DNA from: JANRJY01 sp033763735
GTDB lineage: Bacteria; Bacteroidota; Bacteroidia; Cytophagales; UBA9547
Assembly: GCA_033763735.1 (NCBI GenBank)
Contig: JANRJY010000063.1
Span: 1-12,085, forward strand
Length of the DNA: 12,085 nucleotides
Direction of reading: 5' to 3'
Numbering within the stretch: position 1 is the stretch's first letter; each line of letters starts with the position of its first letter. The position numbers were made by a program, and so were the translations under genes. The notes beneath the pieces were generated by a model that saw only the letters and a program-made list of their open reading frames with translations, searched no databases and was not told the origin of the DNA. Of the stretch, positions 1 to 7,475 are shown piece after piece.

Positions 1-99
1 GGATTTATTTCTAAGTTTGGACACAAAAATGTTGAGAATTAATTTCAAAAAATTTCCTTTATTAAATGTTTTTAATGATTTTTACAATTGAATCAAATT

Positions 100-1011
100 A
101 TGAAGCATAAATTATTTAGTTTAATAATAATTTCAACAGGTATTCTCCTGGTTTTGTCCTGTTCTGAGAATAAATCAGGCGGTTCTGATGAATTCAACGA
201 ATTAAGTCGTGTCGATACTTCTGGTCAAGTAAATGAAGCTACTTCAGAACTTGCAACAGAAGTAATTAAATCCATTCCCCCTCCGGTTGAAATTGAAACA
301 ATGATTAAAAACTCGGGTGCTGAGTATAATAGCTCTATTCTTAATAATGCTGAAAATTATAAATCATATAGCACAAATTATTTGAAAGCAATCAACTTGG
401 GTGTGTATGGAGCAGATTTAGGTTACATCAACATTTATAATCATAAAGAGGATGCCTTAACATATTTGAATACCGTAGTTAAATTAGCCGAAGATTTGAA
501 AGTAGGACAGTTTTTTGACTACGAAACCATTAAAAGAATTGCAAATAACAATCAAAATTTGGACTCTTTATTAGATATCACTACCACTAATTTCGAGAAG
601 ATGAATAATTATTTGCAAGAACAAGATAGAAGTAACATTAGTATGTACATGCTTACCGGTGGATGGCTTGAAGCTTTGAATATATCTTGCACGGTAGCAT
701 TAGGAGAAAAAAACAAAGCCCTATATGAAAAAATAGGCGAACAAAAAGTTGTTTTGGACCAAATACTTTTATTACTAGGGTTTTATAAGGGTGATCCTAA
801 TGCAGTTGAGTTAAATAAAGCATTAATGGAAGTAAAATCGGAATATGATAAAGTTAAAATAGAAACCATATATGCAGAACCAACAATGGTTGAAGAAAAC
901 GGTGCTTTGGTGGTAAAAGATAATTCTAAAACTGTAATTAATATTACGGAAGAAAACGTTAAAATGTTGGATGAAAAAATAAAAGCAATCCGCAAAAAGA
1001 TAGTAAGTTAA
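100..1011 (+). CDS. Bacteroidota lipoprotein of unknown function
   Basis: A predicted 303-residue lipoprotein. I chose the ATG at 100 over the in-frame TTG at 88 because it gives a compact signal peptide: MKHK, a hydrophobic stretch, then a lipobox ending LVLSC with the lipidated Cys at residue 21. The mature protein should be anchored in the outer or inner membrane. After a low-complexity linker rich in Ser, Glu and Asn, the body (from about residue 59, IPPPVEIE) reads as mostly alpha-helical, with conserved-looking patches such as KAINLGVYGADLGY (96-109) and a GGWLEAL segment. I recognise this style from uncharacterised Bacteroidota lipoproteins but know no function. The next gene starts 18 bases after its stop, so the two are probably co-transcribed. 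The coding call is solid; the role is unknown. Confidence 0.87.
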   Translation: MKHKLFSLIIISTGILLVLSCSENKSGGSDEFNELSRVDTSGQVNEATSELATEVIKSIPPPVEIETMIKNSGAEYNSSILNNAENYKSYSTNYLKAINLGVYGADLGYINIYNHKEDALTYLNTVVKLAEDLKVGQFFDYETIKRIANNNQNLDSLLDITTTNFEKMNNYLQEQDRSNISMYMLTGGWLEALNISCTVALGEKNKALYEKIGEQKVVLDQILLLLGFYKGDPNAVELNKALMEVKSEYDKVKIETIYAEPTMVEENGALVVKDNSKTVINITEENVKMLDEKIKAIRKKIVS

Positions 1012-1029
1012 CAAAATTGAAATTCAAAA

Positions 1030-1440
1030 ATGAATAGATTAATAGTTGTATTGGTATTTTTAGTGATAGGTTCTTTTACTTTTTGCAATGCACAATGTAA
1101 CACAGATCCATTAGTTCAAAAATGTTCGGGTAAACTCGGTGATTTCACATTCCTTAAAGTATATAAAATTGAAAAAGGTGGGGGAGAGCAAGTTGAATAT
1201 TCATACGTATTCAGTGGAAATACATCTTATATTTTATCGATGTGCGATGATAAAGGCACTGACATTGCAATTGAAGTTAGCTTGTTTGATTCCAATAGAA
1301 AACTTGTTTCTACTAACAAACTCAATGGAAAAGTATACCCCGCTATTACTTACAATTGCAAAACCACAGGCATATATTATATGACTTATTCCAACGCGGA
1401 ATCGGGTTGTGGAGTAAGTGTTCTTGGATTTAAGAAGTAG
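1030..1440 (+). CDS. Small secreted protein, PPC-like beta-sandwich
   Basis: A 136-residue protein with a clear signal peptide: MNR, a hydrophobic run to about residue 18, then CNAQ, with likely signal peptidase I cleavage after Ala21. A lipobox reading is less likely because Asn-Ala-Gln precedes Cys23. The mature part has five cysteines (23, 32, 72, 110, 127), so one or two disulfides are possible in the periplasm or outside the cell. The pattern of alternating strands (YSYVFSGNTSYILSMC, IEVSLFDSNRKLV, GIYYMTYSNAESGCGVSVL) resembles the small jelly-roll domain found at the C-termini of secreted bacterial proteases (PPC type), a fold-level guess only. It lies 18 bases behind the lipoprotein gene and is probably in the same transcript. 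No catalytic motif is visible. Confidence 0.83.
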   Translation: MNRLIVVLVFLVIGSFTFCNAQCNTDPLVQKCSGKLGDFTFLKVYKIEKGGGEQVEYSYVFSGNTSYILSMCDDKGTDIAIEVSLFDSNRKLVSTNKLNGKVYPAITYNCKTTGIYYMTYSNAESGCGVSVLGFKK

Positions 1441-1492
1441 CTGATAATCAGTATGTTATCATTAAACTGATGAATCTATGCTTTAATTCTTT

Positions 1493-1954
1493 TTAAGCGA
1501 GTTCATACACCGTTTTTCCTGCCTCGTTTTTTACTGCTAAAAGTACTTGGTTTCTTTGTTTAGACGTTTTGGGATTATAAGATACGTGTACCCAAGCCAA
1601 TCCGAATTCATTAATTAATTGGTCATAAGGCAGACCTAATTCCTTTATTTTGTCGAATAAATATTTATTTCCGTTTTTATTATCAATAATATCAATAGCC
1701 ATTCCTAAAGTATGTTGACTTTTGGATGCTCCACCAATGGCTTTATTAAGTCTTGGGCAACGGTAGCCACTGGATATTTGAATGGGATAACCAAGTTTTT
1801 CCCGAAGTGGCTGTAAAATGTGTTTGCATACTTCCTTAAGATTGGATATCACCTCGGGAGATGGTGTAAATTGTTCATTTATATTTTTACGAACTGCAGT
1901 TTGACTTTGAAGCATTTCTTCAAGCGTGAAATTTTTACTAAGTATCGTTGCCAT
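1493..1954 (-). CDS. M15-family zinc peptidase (D-Ala-D-Ala carboxypeptidase/endolysin type)
   Basis: A 153-residue single-domain protein that matches the M15A peptidase family, which cleaves peptide crosslinks or stems of peptidoglycan. The zinc-binding pattern is complete: SGYRCPRLNKAIGG (62-75), then SQHTLGMAID with ligands His81 and Asp88, and the final ligand His123 in WVHVS. Glu116 in LINEFG fits the catalytic acid/base. The N-terminal FTLEEMLQSQTA segment is also usual for these enzymes. No signal peptide or membrane segment is visible, so it would stay in the cytoplasm unless a holin or lysis event releases it. This matches the phage endolysin-like subgroup common in Bacteroidota genomes. 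It is a lone gene, convergent with the secreted-protein gene, with its own promoter-like sequence just upstream. Starts at ATG. Confidence 0.93.
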   Translation of the reverse strand: MATILSKNFTLEEMLQSQTAVRKNINEQFTPSPEVISNLKEVCKHILQPLREKLGYPIQISSGYRCPRLNKAIGGASKSQHTLGMAIDIIDNKNGNKYLFDKIKELGLPYDQLINEFGLAWVHVSYNPKTSKQRNQVLLAVKNEAGKTVYELA

Positions 1955-1960
1955 AATTAT

Positions 1961-1990
1961 AAAAGTTAAACCATAGATTTGAAAAGCAAA
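1961..1990 (-). promoter_or_regulatory. Candidate Bacteroidota promoter for the M15 peptidase
   Basis: Read on the minus strand, TTTG (1990-1987) is followed after 18 bases by TAACTTTT (1968-1961), a 7 of 8 match to the Bacteroidota -7 element TAnnTTTG. The start codon lies a few bases further on, at 1954. The spacing is close to the usual 19-20 bases. AT-rich DNA makes chance matches likely, so this is a modest call. Confidence 0.35.
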
Positions 1991-2060
1991 TTGAAAAGAA
2001 ATTAATAATTATCAAATCAAAATAATTAATTTTAAAAGTATAGAATTCTTACATACGTTA

Positions 2061-2504
2061 ATGAAACTTAAAGGCTTATTAATTTCCGGTCATGGGGTTG
2101 CTTCCGGAAAAGGTGGGGATGCAAGATATCCGGAAGGAACCATACAAATGCAAATTCCTTTTTTTAAAAAACTAGGTTTGGAATTAAGTAACTTTTATCC
2201 GGGGACACTTAATATAGATATTTCTCCTTTTCAATTCCGAATATTGCAACCAAAGCATTTTTTTAAAAATATTAATTGGTCACCATTTATTCCACCGGAA
2301 AATTTTTACTTTTTTGATGTTTCCCTAAGATACAATAATCTAATTTATAACGGACTCATTTACATGCCGGATCCCGCAACCAAAACGGACCATCCACAAA
2401 AACCTTCAATGTTGGAATTAGTAATGCCAAAAATTGATGAACTTAAGTACGGGGAAGCAGTGGAAATAGAAGTTTTAGATACCCAAATTCAAATATACGC
2501 ATGA
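2061..2504 (+). CDS. DUF120/archaeal riboflavin kinase-like protein
   Basis: A 147-residue protein whose layout matches the archaeal CTP-dependent riboflavin kinase (RibK, DUF120) fold, not bacterial RibF. Seen: a glycine-rich start, SGHGVASGKGGDARY (9-23), that parallels the GEVVSGLGEGRY segment of archaeal RibK; a helix with KKLGLEL; the signature YPGTLN (46-51), where the Thr and Asn bind metal/nucleotide in the archaeal enzymes; and a C-terminal GLIYMPDP...SMLELVMP...LKYGEAVEIEVL that parallels the archaeal C-terminal strand-helix-strand. RibK makes FMN from riboflavin using CTP. Whether this one does is inference: the middle region is divergent and it could bind another nucleotide or small molecule. 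It overlaps the PPK2 gene by four bases (ATGA), so the two are translationally coupled. Length fits single-domain RibK. Confidence 0.82.
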   Translation: MKLKGLLISGHGVASGKGGDARYPEGTIQMQIPFFKKLGLELSNFYPGTLNIDISPFQFRILQPKHFFKNINWSPFIPPENFYFFDVSLRYNNLIYNGLIYMPDPATKTDHPQKPSMLELVMPKIDELKYGEAVEIEVLDTQIQIYA

Positions 2505-3250
2505 AGCAACATATTAATTTAAACGATTTCTCTACGAATCCGGAAGAAGAAATTACCAAGGATGATGTTCAACAAAAGAACTTAAAACTGTTGGAAAATC
2601 TAATTGATATCCAAAACAAATTATTTGCTCAAAGAAAGTATTCGGTGTTAGTTGTTCTCCAAGGAATGGATACCTCAGGAAAGGATGGTGCCGTTAAGCA
2701 TGTGTTTTCTGGTTTAAATCCTATGGGGTGCAATGTAACCGCTTTTAAGAAACCTTCCGAAGAAGAAGCTGCTCATCACTTTCTATGGAGAATTAATAAA
2801 GTGTGTCCTGCGAAAGGGTATTTTCATATATTTAATAGGTCATATTATGAAGATATTCTGGTGCCATATGTGAATAAATCGCTTAATGAAAGCGAACTTA
2901 ATGACCGATGTGATGAAATTAATATGTTCGAGAAAGGATTGATTAATAATAATACCATTATATTTAAATTTTACTTGCATGTGTCACATAAGGAGCAAAT
3001 AGAAAGGCTTAATGAACGCAAAACGGATGCACACAAACGTTGGAAATATCAAAAGGAAGATGTGATTGCAATAGCCATGCACAAGGAATACAAAAAGGCT
3101 TATAATTTTTTGTTTGAAAAATGCTCTAAAAGTGCCCCATGGCATATTGTTCCATCGGATAAAAAATGGTACAAAAACTATATGATTCTCTATGAAATAG
3201 TGAAAAAACTTGAAAAGTACGAAATTGATTATCCGGTAATTAAAATTTAA
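2501..3250 (+). CDS. ppk2: PPK2-family polyphosphate:nucleotide phosphotransferase
   Basis: A 249-residue cytoplasmic kinase of the PPK2 family, which moves phosphate between polyphosphate and nucleoside mono- or diphosphates. Visible motifs: Walker A GMDTSGKDG (55-63, Lys61), the Walker B-type block FNRSYYEDILV (111-121), the basic lid region NERKTDAHKRWKY (171-183), and a C-terminal SAPWHIVPSDKKWYKN (211-226). The wording of the FNRS.YED block resembles the class III enzymes (AMP to ADP, often ADP to ATP), but class assignment from motifs alone is tentative. It is a single-domain protein of usual length. It starts inside the stop of the DUF120-like gene (ATGA) and is followed after 10 bases by the DUF1304 gene, so the three form one operon. 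It could supply nucleotides, or ADP/ATP from polyphosphate, under starvation. Confidence 0.93.
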   Translation: MKQHINLNDFSTNPEEEITKDDVQQKNLKLLENLIDIQNKLFAQRKYSVLVVLQGMDTSGKDGAVKHVFSGLNPMGCNVTAFKKPSEEEAAHHFLWRINKVCPAKGYFHIFNRSYYEDILVPYVNKSLNESELNDRCDEINMFEKGLINNNTIIFKFYLHVSHKEQIERLNERKTDAHKRWKYQKEDVIAIAMHKEYKKAYNFLFEKCSKSAPWHIVPSDKKWYKNYMILYEIVKKLEKYEIDYPVIKI

Positions 3251-3260
3251 AATTTGTTTG

Positions 3261-3626
3261 ATGGAAGTTATAAAATCAGCTTTAATCGCAATCGTTGTTT
3301 TGGAACATATATTTTTTCTATGGTTGGAAATGTTTGCTTGGGAAACGGCTGGTAAAAAGGCTTTTAAAGGGGCTTTGCCTACCGAAATGTTTAAACCCAC
3401 TAAAACACTCGCTGCCAATCAGGGATTGTATAATGGTTTCTTAGCTGCCGGGCTCATTTGGACATTTTTTATTGATGATAAAAATTGGCAAACGAATATT
3501 TCAATGTTCTTTCTTATTTGTATTATAATTGCCGGAATATATGGTGGTTTCACGGCAAGCAAAAAGATTTTTATTATTCAGGCATTACCTGCCTTGTTAG
3601 CACTAGTTTTCATATTATTTACTTAG
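3261..3626 (+). CDS. DUF1304 small integral membrane protein
   Basis: A 121-residue protein with four predicted membrane segments (about residues 4-24, 52-70, 78-97 and 101-121). The sequence HIFFLWLEMFAWETAGKKAF and the later NQGLYNGFLAAGLIW are typical of the DUF1304 family, which occurs widely in bacteria with no assigned function. I use the ATG at 3261, not the TTG directly before it. It is the last gene of the RibK-like/PPK2 operon (10 bases after PPK2), and the transcript then runs into a gap facing a leftward gene. No catalytic residues are apparent. Confidence 0.88.
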   Translation: MEVIKSALIAIVVLEHIFFLWLEMFAWETAGKKAFKGALPTEMFKPTKTLAANQGLYNGFLAAGLIWTFFIDDKNWQTNISMFFLICIIIAGIYGGFTASKKIFIIQALPALLALVFILFT

Positions 3627-3907
3627 AAAATTAAATTTACCTTTCCATAAAACTTAATGTTTTAGCACTTTTTTTGATTAAATGGTATAAGAAAAGGGTA
3701 TATGAAACAACTTACAAATACTATGTTATAATAACCTGACAATCTATGACTTACAGCGAGTTTACCAACTATTTTTGACTATTATATCTAATAACCTGAT
3801 AAACTAAATATTAATACGGTTTTACCATCTTTATTTTTGACTATAGTATAAGAAATACTGATACAACAAGATATAAAAACAACTACAAATTATTGAATTT
3901 CAGTTTG
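3627..3907. other. Convergent intergenic gap, no gene seen
   Basis: This 281-base AT-rich stretch lies between two convergent genes (DUF1304 and the T9SS protein). I find no open reading frame worth calling and no strong GC-rich hairpin with a T run, so no confident terminator. Its main content is an imperfect tandem repeat, listed separately. Confidence 0.7.
3731..3850. repeat. Imperfect tandem repeat, two units of about 60 bases
   Basis: Two adjacent units begin at 3731 and 3791. Both open with ATAACCTGA, carry TTTACCA(A/T)CT near their middle, and carry ATTTTTGACTAT further on. The intervening bases have diverged, with small insertions. Possible decayed partial units flank them: GTATAAGAA occurs near 3685 and again near 3846, and a weaker match to the unit start follows at about 3853. 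The repeat lies where two convergent transcripts meet. Function is unknown; it could be neutral or a decayed mobile repeat. Confidence 0.5.
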
Positions 3908-6670
3908 TTATTCAATAATTACTTTTCGAAAAATATACTTGTCCTTATGAAGAATCTTTGCAATATAAATACCTCTATTTAAGTTACTTATATCAATAAT
4001 ATTCAACGTGTTTTCTATTTGTAAATGAACATTTCCCATTAAATCAAATAAGGTAATGCCTTGAATCGATTCAGAAAAATTAATAACATTAGTTGCCGGA
4101 TTGGGATAAATTGTCATAGGTGGACTATCGGTAATTTCATTACTAATCGAGTTGATATATCTAAATGTTCCAAATACAGGTCGCATTAGCATGGAACCGG
4201 TATTTAACGAGTCTTTATAAGGTTGCCAACTATTAGAATTGCCACTATTTGAATAAAACATTTTATCACTGGAATCAAAGTTTTTATCAAACCCAACAGC
4301 AATCAATTGATCCGTAACCTGCTGATATCCAATATAAAATGTTGAAGTTATTGGAACGGGAGGATCCACAGGGTACACCGTCCATCGGTCGCGCCCTGAA
4401 GGATAATTTAACAATACACTCTTGCGATACACTACATTGCCGGAAGTATAGTCAGTAGATGAGTTAGGCAACGTATCGCGCCATATTGTAAGTACAATAC
4501 TCTGGTTTTGAAGAATTTGTCCCAACTTAGCAAAATTAATTGCTATGTTATAAATAGTGTCGGGTCGCAATGATTTGAATTTATAAGCAATTTGTCCAAA
4601 CTTATAATTCAAACCGATGCCATATTCGGCACTACCATCATCATATGCATAAAAGTTATCCAAATAGGTAGCACCGGTTATCGTATTATTTTTGGTATAA
4701 GGAATCCCTTTACCATCCGAATTATCGACATCGCCACCTCCGGAAACAAAAAACGAATAAAATAATTCCAAAGGGGACGAAACAGATGAATTAAATATTC
4801 CGGTTAATTGAGCAGAAATGGGTATATTTTTTACATTCGCATTTACTCTGAAATTGCCACTTGGTGCTGCAACTAAGGATTTATTAAAGACATTGGCATA
4901 TTTATCAGAGACAATGGCCCCAATACTCAAATTATTGAAATTATTATCGAGGTTATTGATATTGCTTCGCAAAGTATCAAATGCAACTCTTGGCAGAGCA
5001 TAATTAATGTGTTTGGTGGGAATGGCAGAATAGTTTTTAAATAATTTACCGGGTTGAATACCAAATGATTGGTCAAGAAAAAATATAGAAGGTGTTACAT
5101 TTTTATTTAAATAAATATAGTCAACATTCCAAATGTCATAACTTCCTGATAACCTGCCAAAAGCCTCAAATTTGAATTGAAATCCTCTATGAAAGAAAGT
5201 AGTGCCGGAAATAGAGGGAATATTGACTACTTTTTTATAAAACGAAGGATTAGCACTTAAGACAAAAGCATTTAAAAGTGTTTCCTTGGCAGCACTCCAC
5301 ACTTCAATCCAGTTTTCACCGGAATCAAGAAAATATAAAGTTAAATTATCGCCTTGTTTTTTGTCAGGAATTTCCCCAATTCCAGCGGGTTGAAATAAAA
5401 AATGAATGCCAACACTATCTGAATATTTGGCACTTGACAAATCAATAGGAAGAGAAGTTAATACATCCGTAATTCCTCTTGAAGTAATATTCACTGTATC
5501 GTAAGGAGTACCATTTTGTTGCAAGCCATCAAAAGTAGCCACCTTTGGCGTGTATGGTTGAACACAATAATTATTGTTGATAAAAGTACCCCCGTTTTTA
5601 ACCCAAATCTGGTTATTAGTGAAAACATCGGAATTGGCAAAATCTTCAAAAAATGGCAGATTTAAAGTGTCTTTTCGTACAAAAGAGTTTGAAATGGCAT
5701 TTTTAGGATTCACACAGGTCAAACTAGGTGTGAGAACCACATAAAATTCGTCATTAGAATTAGGAAGCTCTACTGAAAAATTACCTCCCGGTACACTAGT
5801 TGTAGCATAAAGAACATTATTCAAATACCAATTGTAAATAGGTTTTTCACCTGCATTATCAGAGGAAGCTTTGAAGGAGTATATTGGTACCCCACAATTG
5901 TTGTTGGTTTTTGAAACCAATTCCAAATTAACAACCGGTGAAATAAGTCTGAATATTTTGCGGGTATAATAACCATTGGAGGTGTCGATGCCATTGTTAA
6001 TGCAAGTGAGGCTGCTTTTGAGTCGCACTCTGACAAAATTAGTGCCCAATAATGTAGGTAATGAAAGTATGTTGCTGTTAGTGCCGGTAGGTGTTCCACC
6101 TATATACCACGAATATTGCGGGTTGGAACCTCCATTGGTGGGAATAGCTTGTAAGGTTACAGGTGACAACCCATTGCAATCAGGGTCGCTACCAGAAACA
6201 ACAGAAATATTAACAGAAGAAGAAAGGGTAGTGTTAGTAGAAATAGTGAATTTATTGGAAATTGCAATTTTGGGAGATGCTACACAATTGGAATTAGAAA
6301 GCATACTACAATAAACAACATCATTGTTTTGAGGGGAGGCATATCGAAAAGTACTCCCGGAGCCAACCAAAAGGTCATTAACAAACCAGTTATAAGTGGG
6401 TGAAGTACCGGTATTTAATCCGGTAGCTTTAAATTCCACCGCACTGGTATCTGTTGCACAACGAACCAAGTTACCTTTATTTACATTAATATAAACACTC
6501 GGTGAAACTTGATTATTACTTGCTTCCGCGCGTGTATTTTTTGAAGATGAAAAATTATGATTTGAAATATTTCTGTAAGGATCATTTGTTAGATTATAAA
6601 TCTTAAGTTGAGCGGAAATAAAATGAGATAAAATAAAAAATAAAGAAATAAAAAATGAAATTTTATTCAA
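3908..6670 (-). CDS. Giant secreted protein with Ig-like repeats and T9SS sorting tail
   Basis: A 920-residue secreted protein. I prefer the TTG at 6670: it gives MNKISFFISLFFILSHFISAQ, a textbook signal peptide, and clears the PASTA gene's stop by 14 bases. The longer frame, from a TTG at 6709, would add 13 residues and overlap that gene by 25 bases. Three Ig/PKD-like repeats of about 90 residues follow (near 57-145, 150-240, 245-335), each with a YNW/YSWY-type core strand and a Cys pair. Next is LPFFEDFANSD, typical of the start of a MAM/jelly-roll-like domain in Bacteroidota secreted proteins, then a long beta-rich region. The last 75 residues are a type A T9SS sorting domain: TIYPNPATNVINFSE, ITLFDLMGN, DISNLNRGIYIAKI. 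The protein should cross the outer membrane by T9SS and be surface-attached or released. No enzyme motif is seen; adhesion or matrix roles are guesses. Confidence 0.93.
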   Translation of the reverse strand: MNKISFFISLFFILSHFISAQLKIYNLTNDPYRNISNHNFSSSKNTRAEASNNQVSPSVYINVNKGNLVRCATDTSAVEFKATGLNTGTSPTYNWFVNDLLVGSGSTFRYASPQNNDVVYCSMLSNSNCVASPKIAISNKFTISTNTTLSSSVNISVVSGSDPDCNGLSPVTLQAIPTNGGSNPQYSWYIGGTPTGTNSNILSLPTLLGTNFVRVRLKSSLTCINNGIDTSNGYYTRKIFRLISPVVNLELVSKTNNNCGVPIYSFKASSDNAGEKPIYNWYLNNVLYATTSVPGGNFSVELPNSNDEFYVVLTPSLTCVNPKNAISNSFVRKDTLNLPFFEDFANSDVFTNNQIWVKNGGTFINNNYCVQPYTPKVATFDGLQQNGTPYDTVNITSRGITDVLTSLPIDLSSAKYSDSVGIHFLFQPAGIGEIPDKKQGDNLTLYFLDSGENWIEVWSAAKETLLNAFVLSANPSFYKKVVNIPSISGTTFFHRGFQFKFEAFGRLSGSYDIWNVDYIYLNKNVTPSIFFLDQSFGIQPGKLFKNYSAIPTKHINYALPRVAFDTLRSNINNLDNNFNNLSIGAIVSDKYANVFNKSLVAAPSGNFRVNANVKNIPISAQLTGIFNSSVSSPLELFYSFFVSGGGDVDNSDGKGIPYTKNNTITGATYLDNFYAYDDGSAEYGIGLNYKFGQIAYKFKSLRPDTIYNIAINFAKLGQILQNQSIVLTIWRDTLPNSSTDYTSGNVVYRKSVLLNYPSGRDRWTVYPVDPPVPITSTFYIGYQQVTDQLIAVGFDKNFDSSDKMFYSNSGNSNSWQPYKDSLNTGSMLMRPVFGTFRYINSISNEITDSPPMTIYPNPATNVINFSESIQGITLFDLMGNVHLQIENTLNIIDISNLNRGIYIAKILHKDKYIFRKVIIE

Positions 6671-6684
6671 TGCAAATAGTTGAT

Positions 6685-7455
6685 TTATAGTTTTTTGCCT
6701 GCTACCCAAAGGTCAATAATTTCGCCAATTTTAATAGTATTGGTGGTGTCACCTTCAATATAAATAGGTTTTTGTTTGATAATGGTGCCTTCGGGGGCAC
6801 TTGAGTTTTCATCATATACTACACTACCTTTTTCCAATCCTTCGGCTTTTAATATATTTTCGGCATCATCAAGGGTAAGTCCACTCAAATCAGGAACAAT
6901 GATACTTTCAGAGCTCACGCCATTGCCCACCACCAAATGAATAACTGAACCTTTAGGAACAAAAGCTCCGGGTTCAATTCTGCTTCTGCCCGACCATTGT
7001 TCCAATACCGCATTTTCATTAACGCTGGGAATGTACTTAATATTGCCCAACACCAATCCGTAACTTTTTAAAGTGATTTCAGCGGATTTGAGGGAATTGG
7101 TAATGAGTTTGGGCATACGAACCAAAGGAGGATTTTTGGAACGGATAGTAAGGTAAATGGTGCGATTTGATTTTACCCTTTCACCTTGCTTTGGGAATTG
7201 GTTGATAACGGAAAGAGGTTCATCAAAAGAAGAATAGGTCGAGTCATAAATAACGACTCTCAATTTTTTGCGAAGTAATATTGCTTTGGCTTCCGAAAAG
7301 GACTTCTTACGTAAGTCGGGGACTTCAATCGATTCACCATGATGAGTAATACTAGGTAAATACATATAAAAAAATATGTATAGTATTACAAATGAGAGGG
7401 TTATGATAATACCCAGATGAACAAACAGATGCGTAATGGTTGGTTTTTTTGCCAT
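6685..7455 (-). CDS. Membrane-anchored triple-PASTA protein
   Basis: A 256-residue protein: a short basic N-terminus, one membrane segment (about 10-33), then three PASTA domains facing the periplasm (about 43-105, 111-177, 186-252). Each has the family pattern, for instance VPDLRKKSFSEAKAILLRKKLRV in pieces, PKQGERVKSNRTIYLTI, and VPDLSGLTLDDAENILKAEGL. PASTA domains bind peptidoglycan stem peptides or beta-lactams in Ser/Thr kinases and penicillin-binding proteins. No kinase or transpeptidase part exists here, which is usual for stand-alone Bacteroidota PASTA proteins. The gene begins 20 bases after the acyltransferase-like gene and its stop lies just before the T9SS gene's start, so all three could share a transcript. 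An exact TAnnTTTG element in the 20-base gap suggests an extra internal promoter. ATG start. Confidence 0.95.
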   Translation of the reverse strand: MAKKPTITHLFVHLGIIITLSFVILYIFFYMYLPSITHHGESIEVPDLRKKSFSEAKAILLRKKLRVVIYDSTYSSFDEPLSVINQFPKQGERVKSNRTIYLTIRSKNPPLVRMPKLITNSLKSAEITLKSYGLVLGNIKYIPSVNENAVLEQWSGRSRIEPGAFVPKGSVIHLVVGNGVSSESIIVPDLSGLTLDDAENILKAEGLEKGSVVYDENSSAPEGTIIKQKPIYIEGDTTNTIKIGEIIDLWVAGKKL

Positions 7456-7462
7456 ACTGAGG

Positions 7463-7470
7463 CAAAAATA
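7463..7470 (-). promoter_or_regulatory. Candidate -7 element before the PASTA gene
   Basis: On the minus strand this reads TATTTTTG, an exact match to the Bacteroidota -7 consensus TAnnTTTG, ending eight bases before the ATG at 7455. A TTTA about 20 bases upstream could serve as a weak -33 element, inside the end of the preceding gene. If used, the transcript would have almost no leader. It could allow the PASTA and T9SS genes to be expressed apart from the upstream gene. Confidence 0.45.
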
Positions 7471-7475
7471 ATGTA

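Noticed and set aside
1442..1461. TGATAA/TTATCA inverted repeat between two convergent genes, as a terminator
   Set aside because: The 6-base stem is AT-rich and no T run follows it, so it is too weak to call.
2984..3418. 144-codon minus-strand frame across the PPK2 and DUF1304 genes
   Set aside because: It is antisense to two well-supported genes and its protein has no recognisable motif.
5976..6314. 112-codon plus-strand frame inside the T9SS gene
   Set aside because: It is the reverse of a clearly coding Ig-like repeat region, a shadow frame.
6671..6709. N-terminal extension of the T9SS protein from the TTG at 6709
   Set aside because: It would place 13 polar residues before a signal peptide that is already ideal from 6670 and would overlap the upstream gene by 25 bases.
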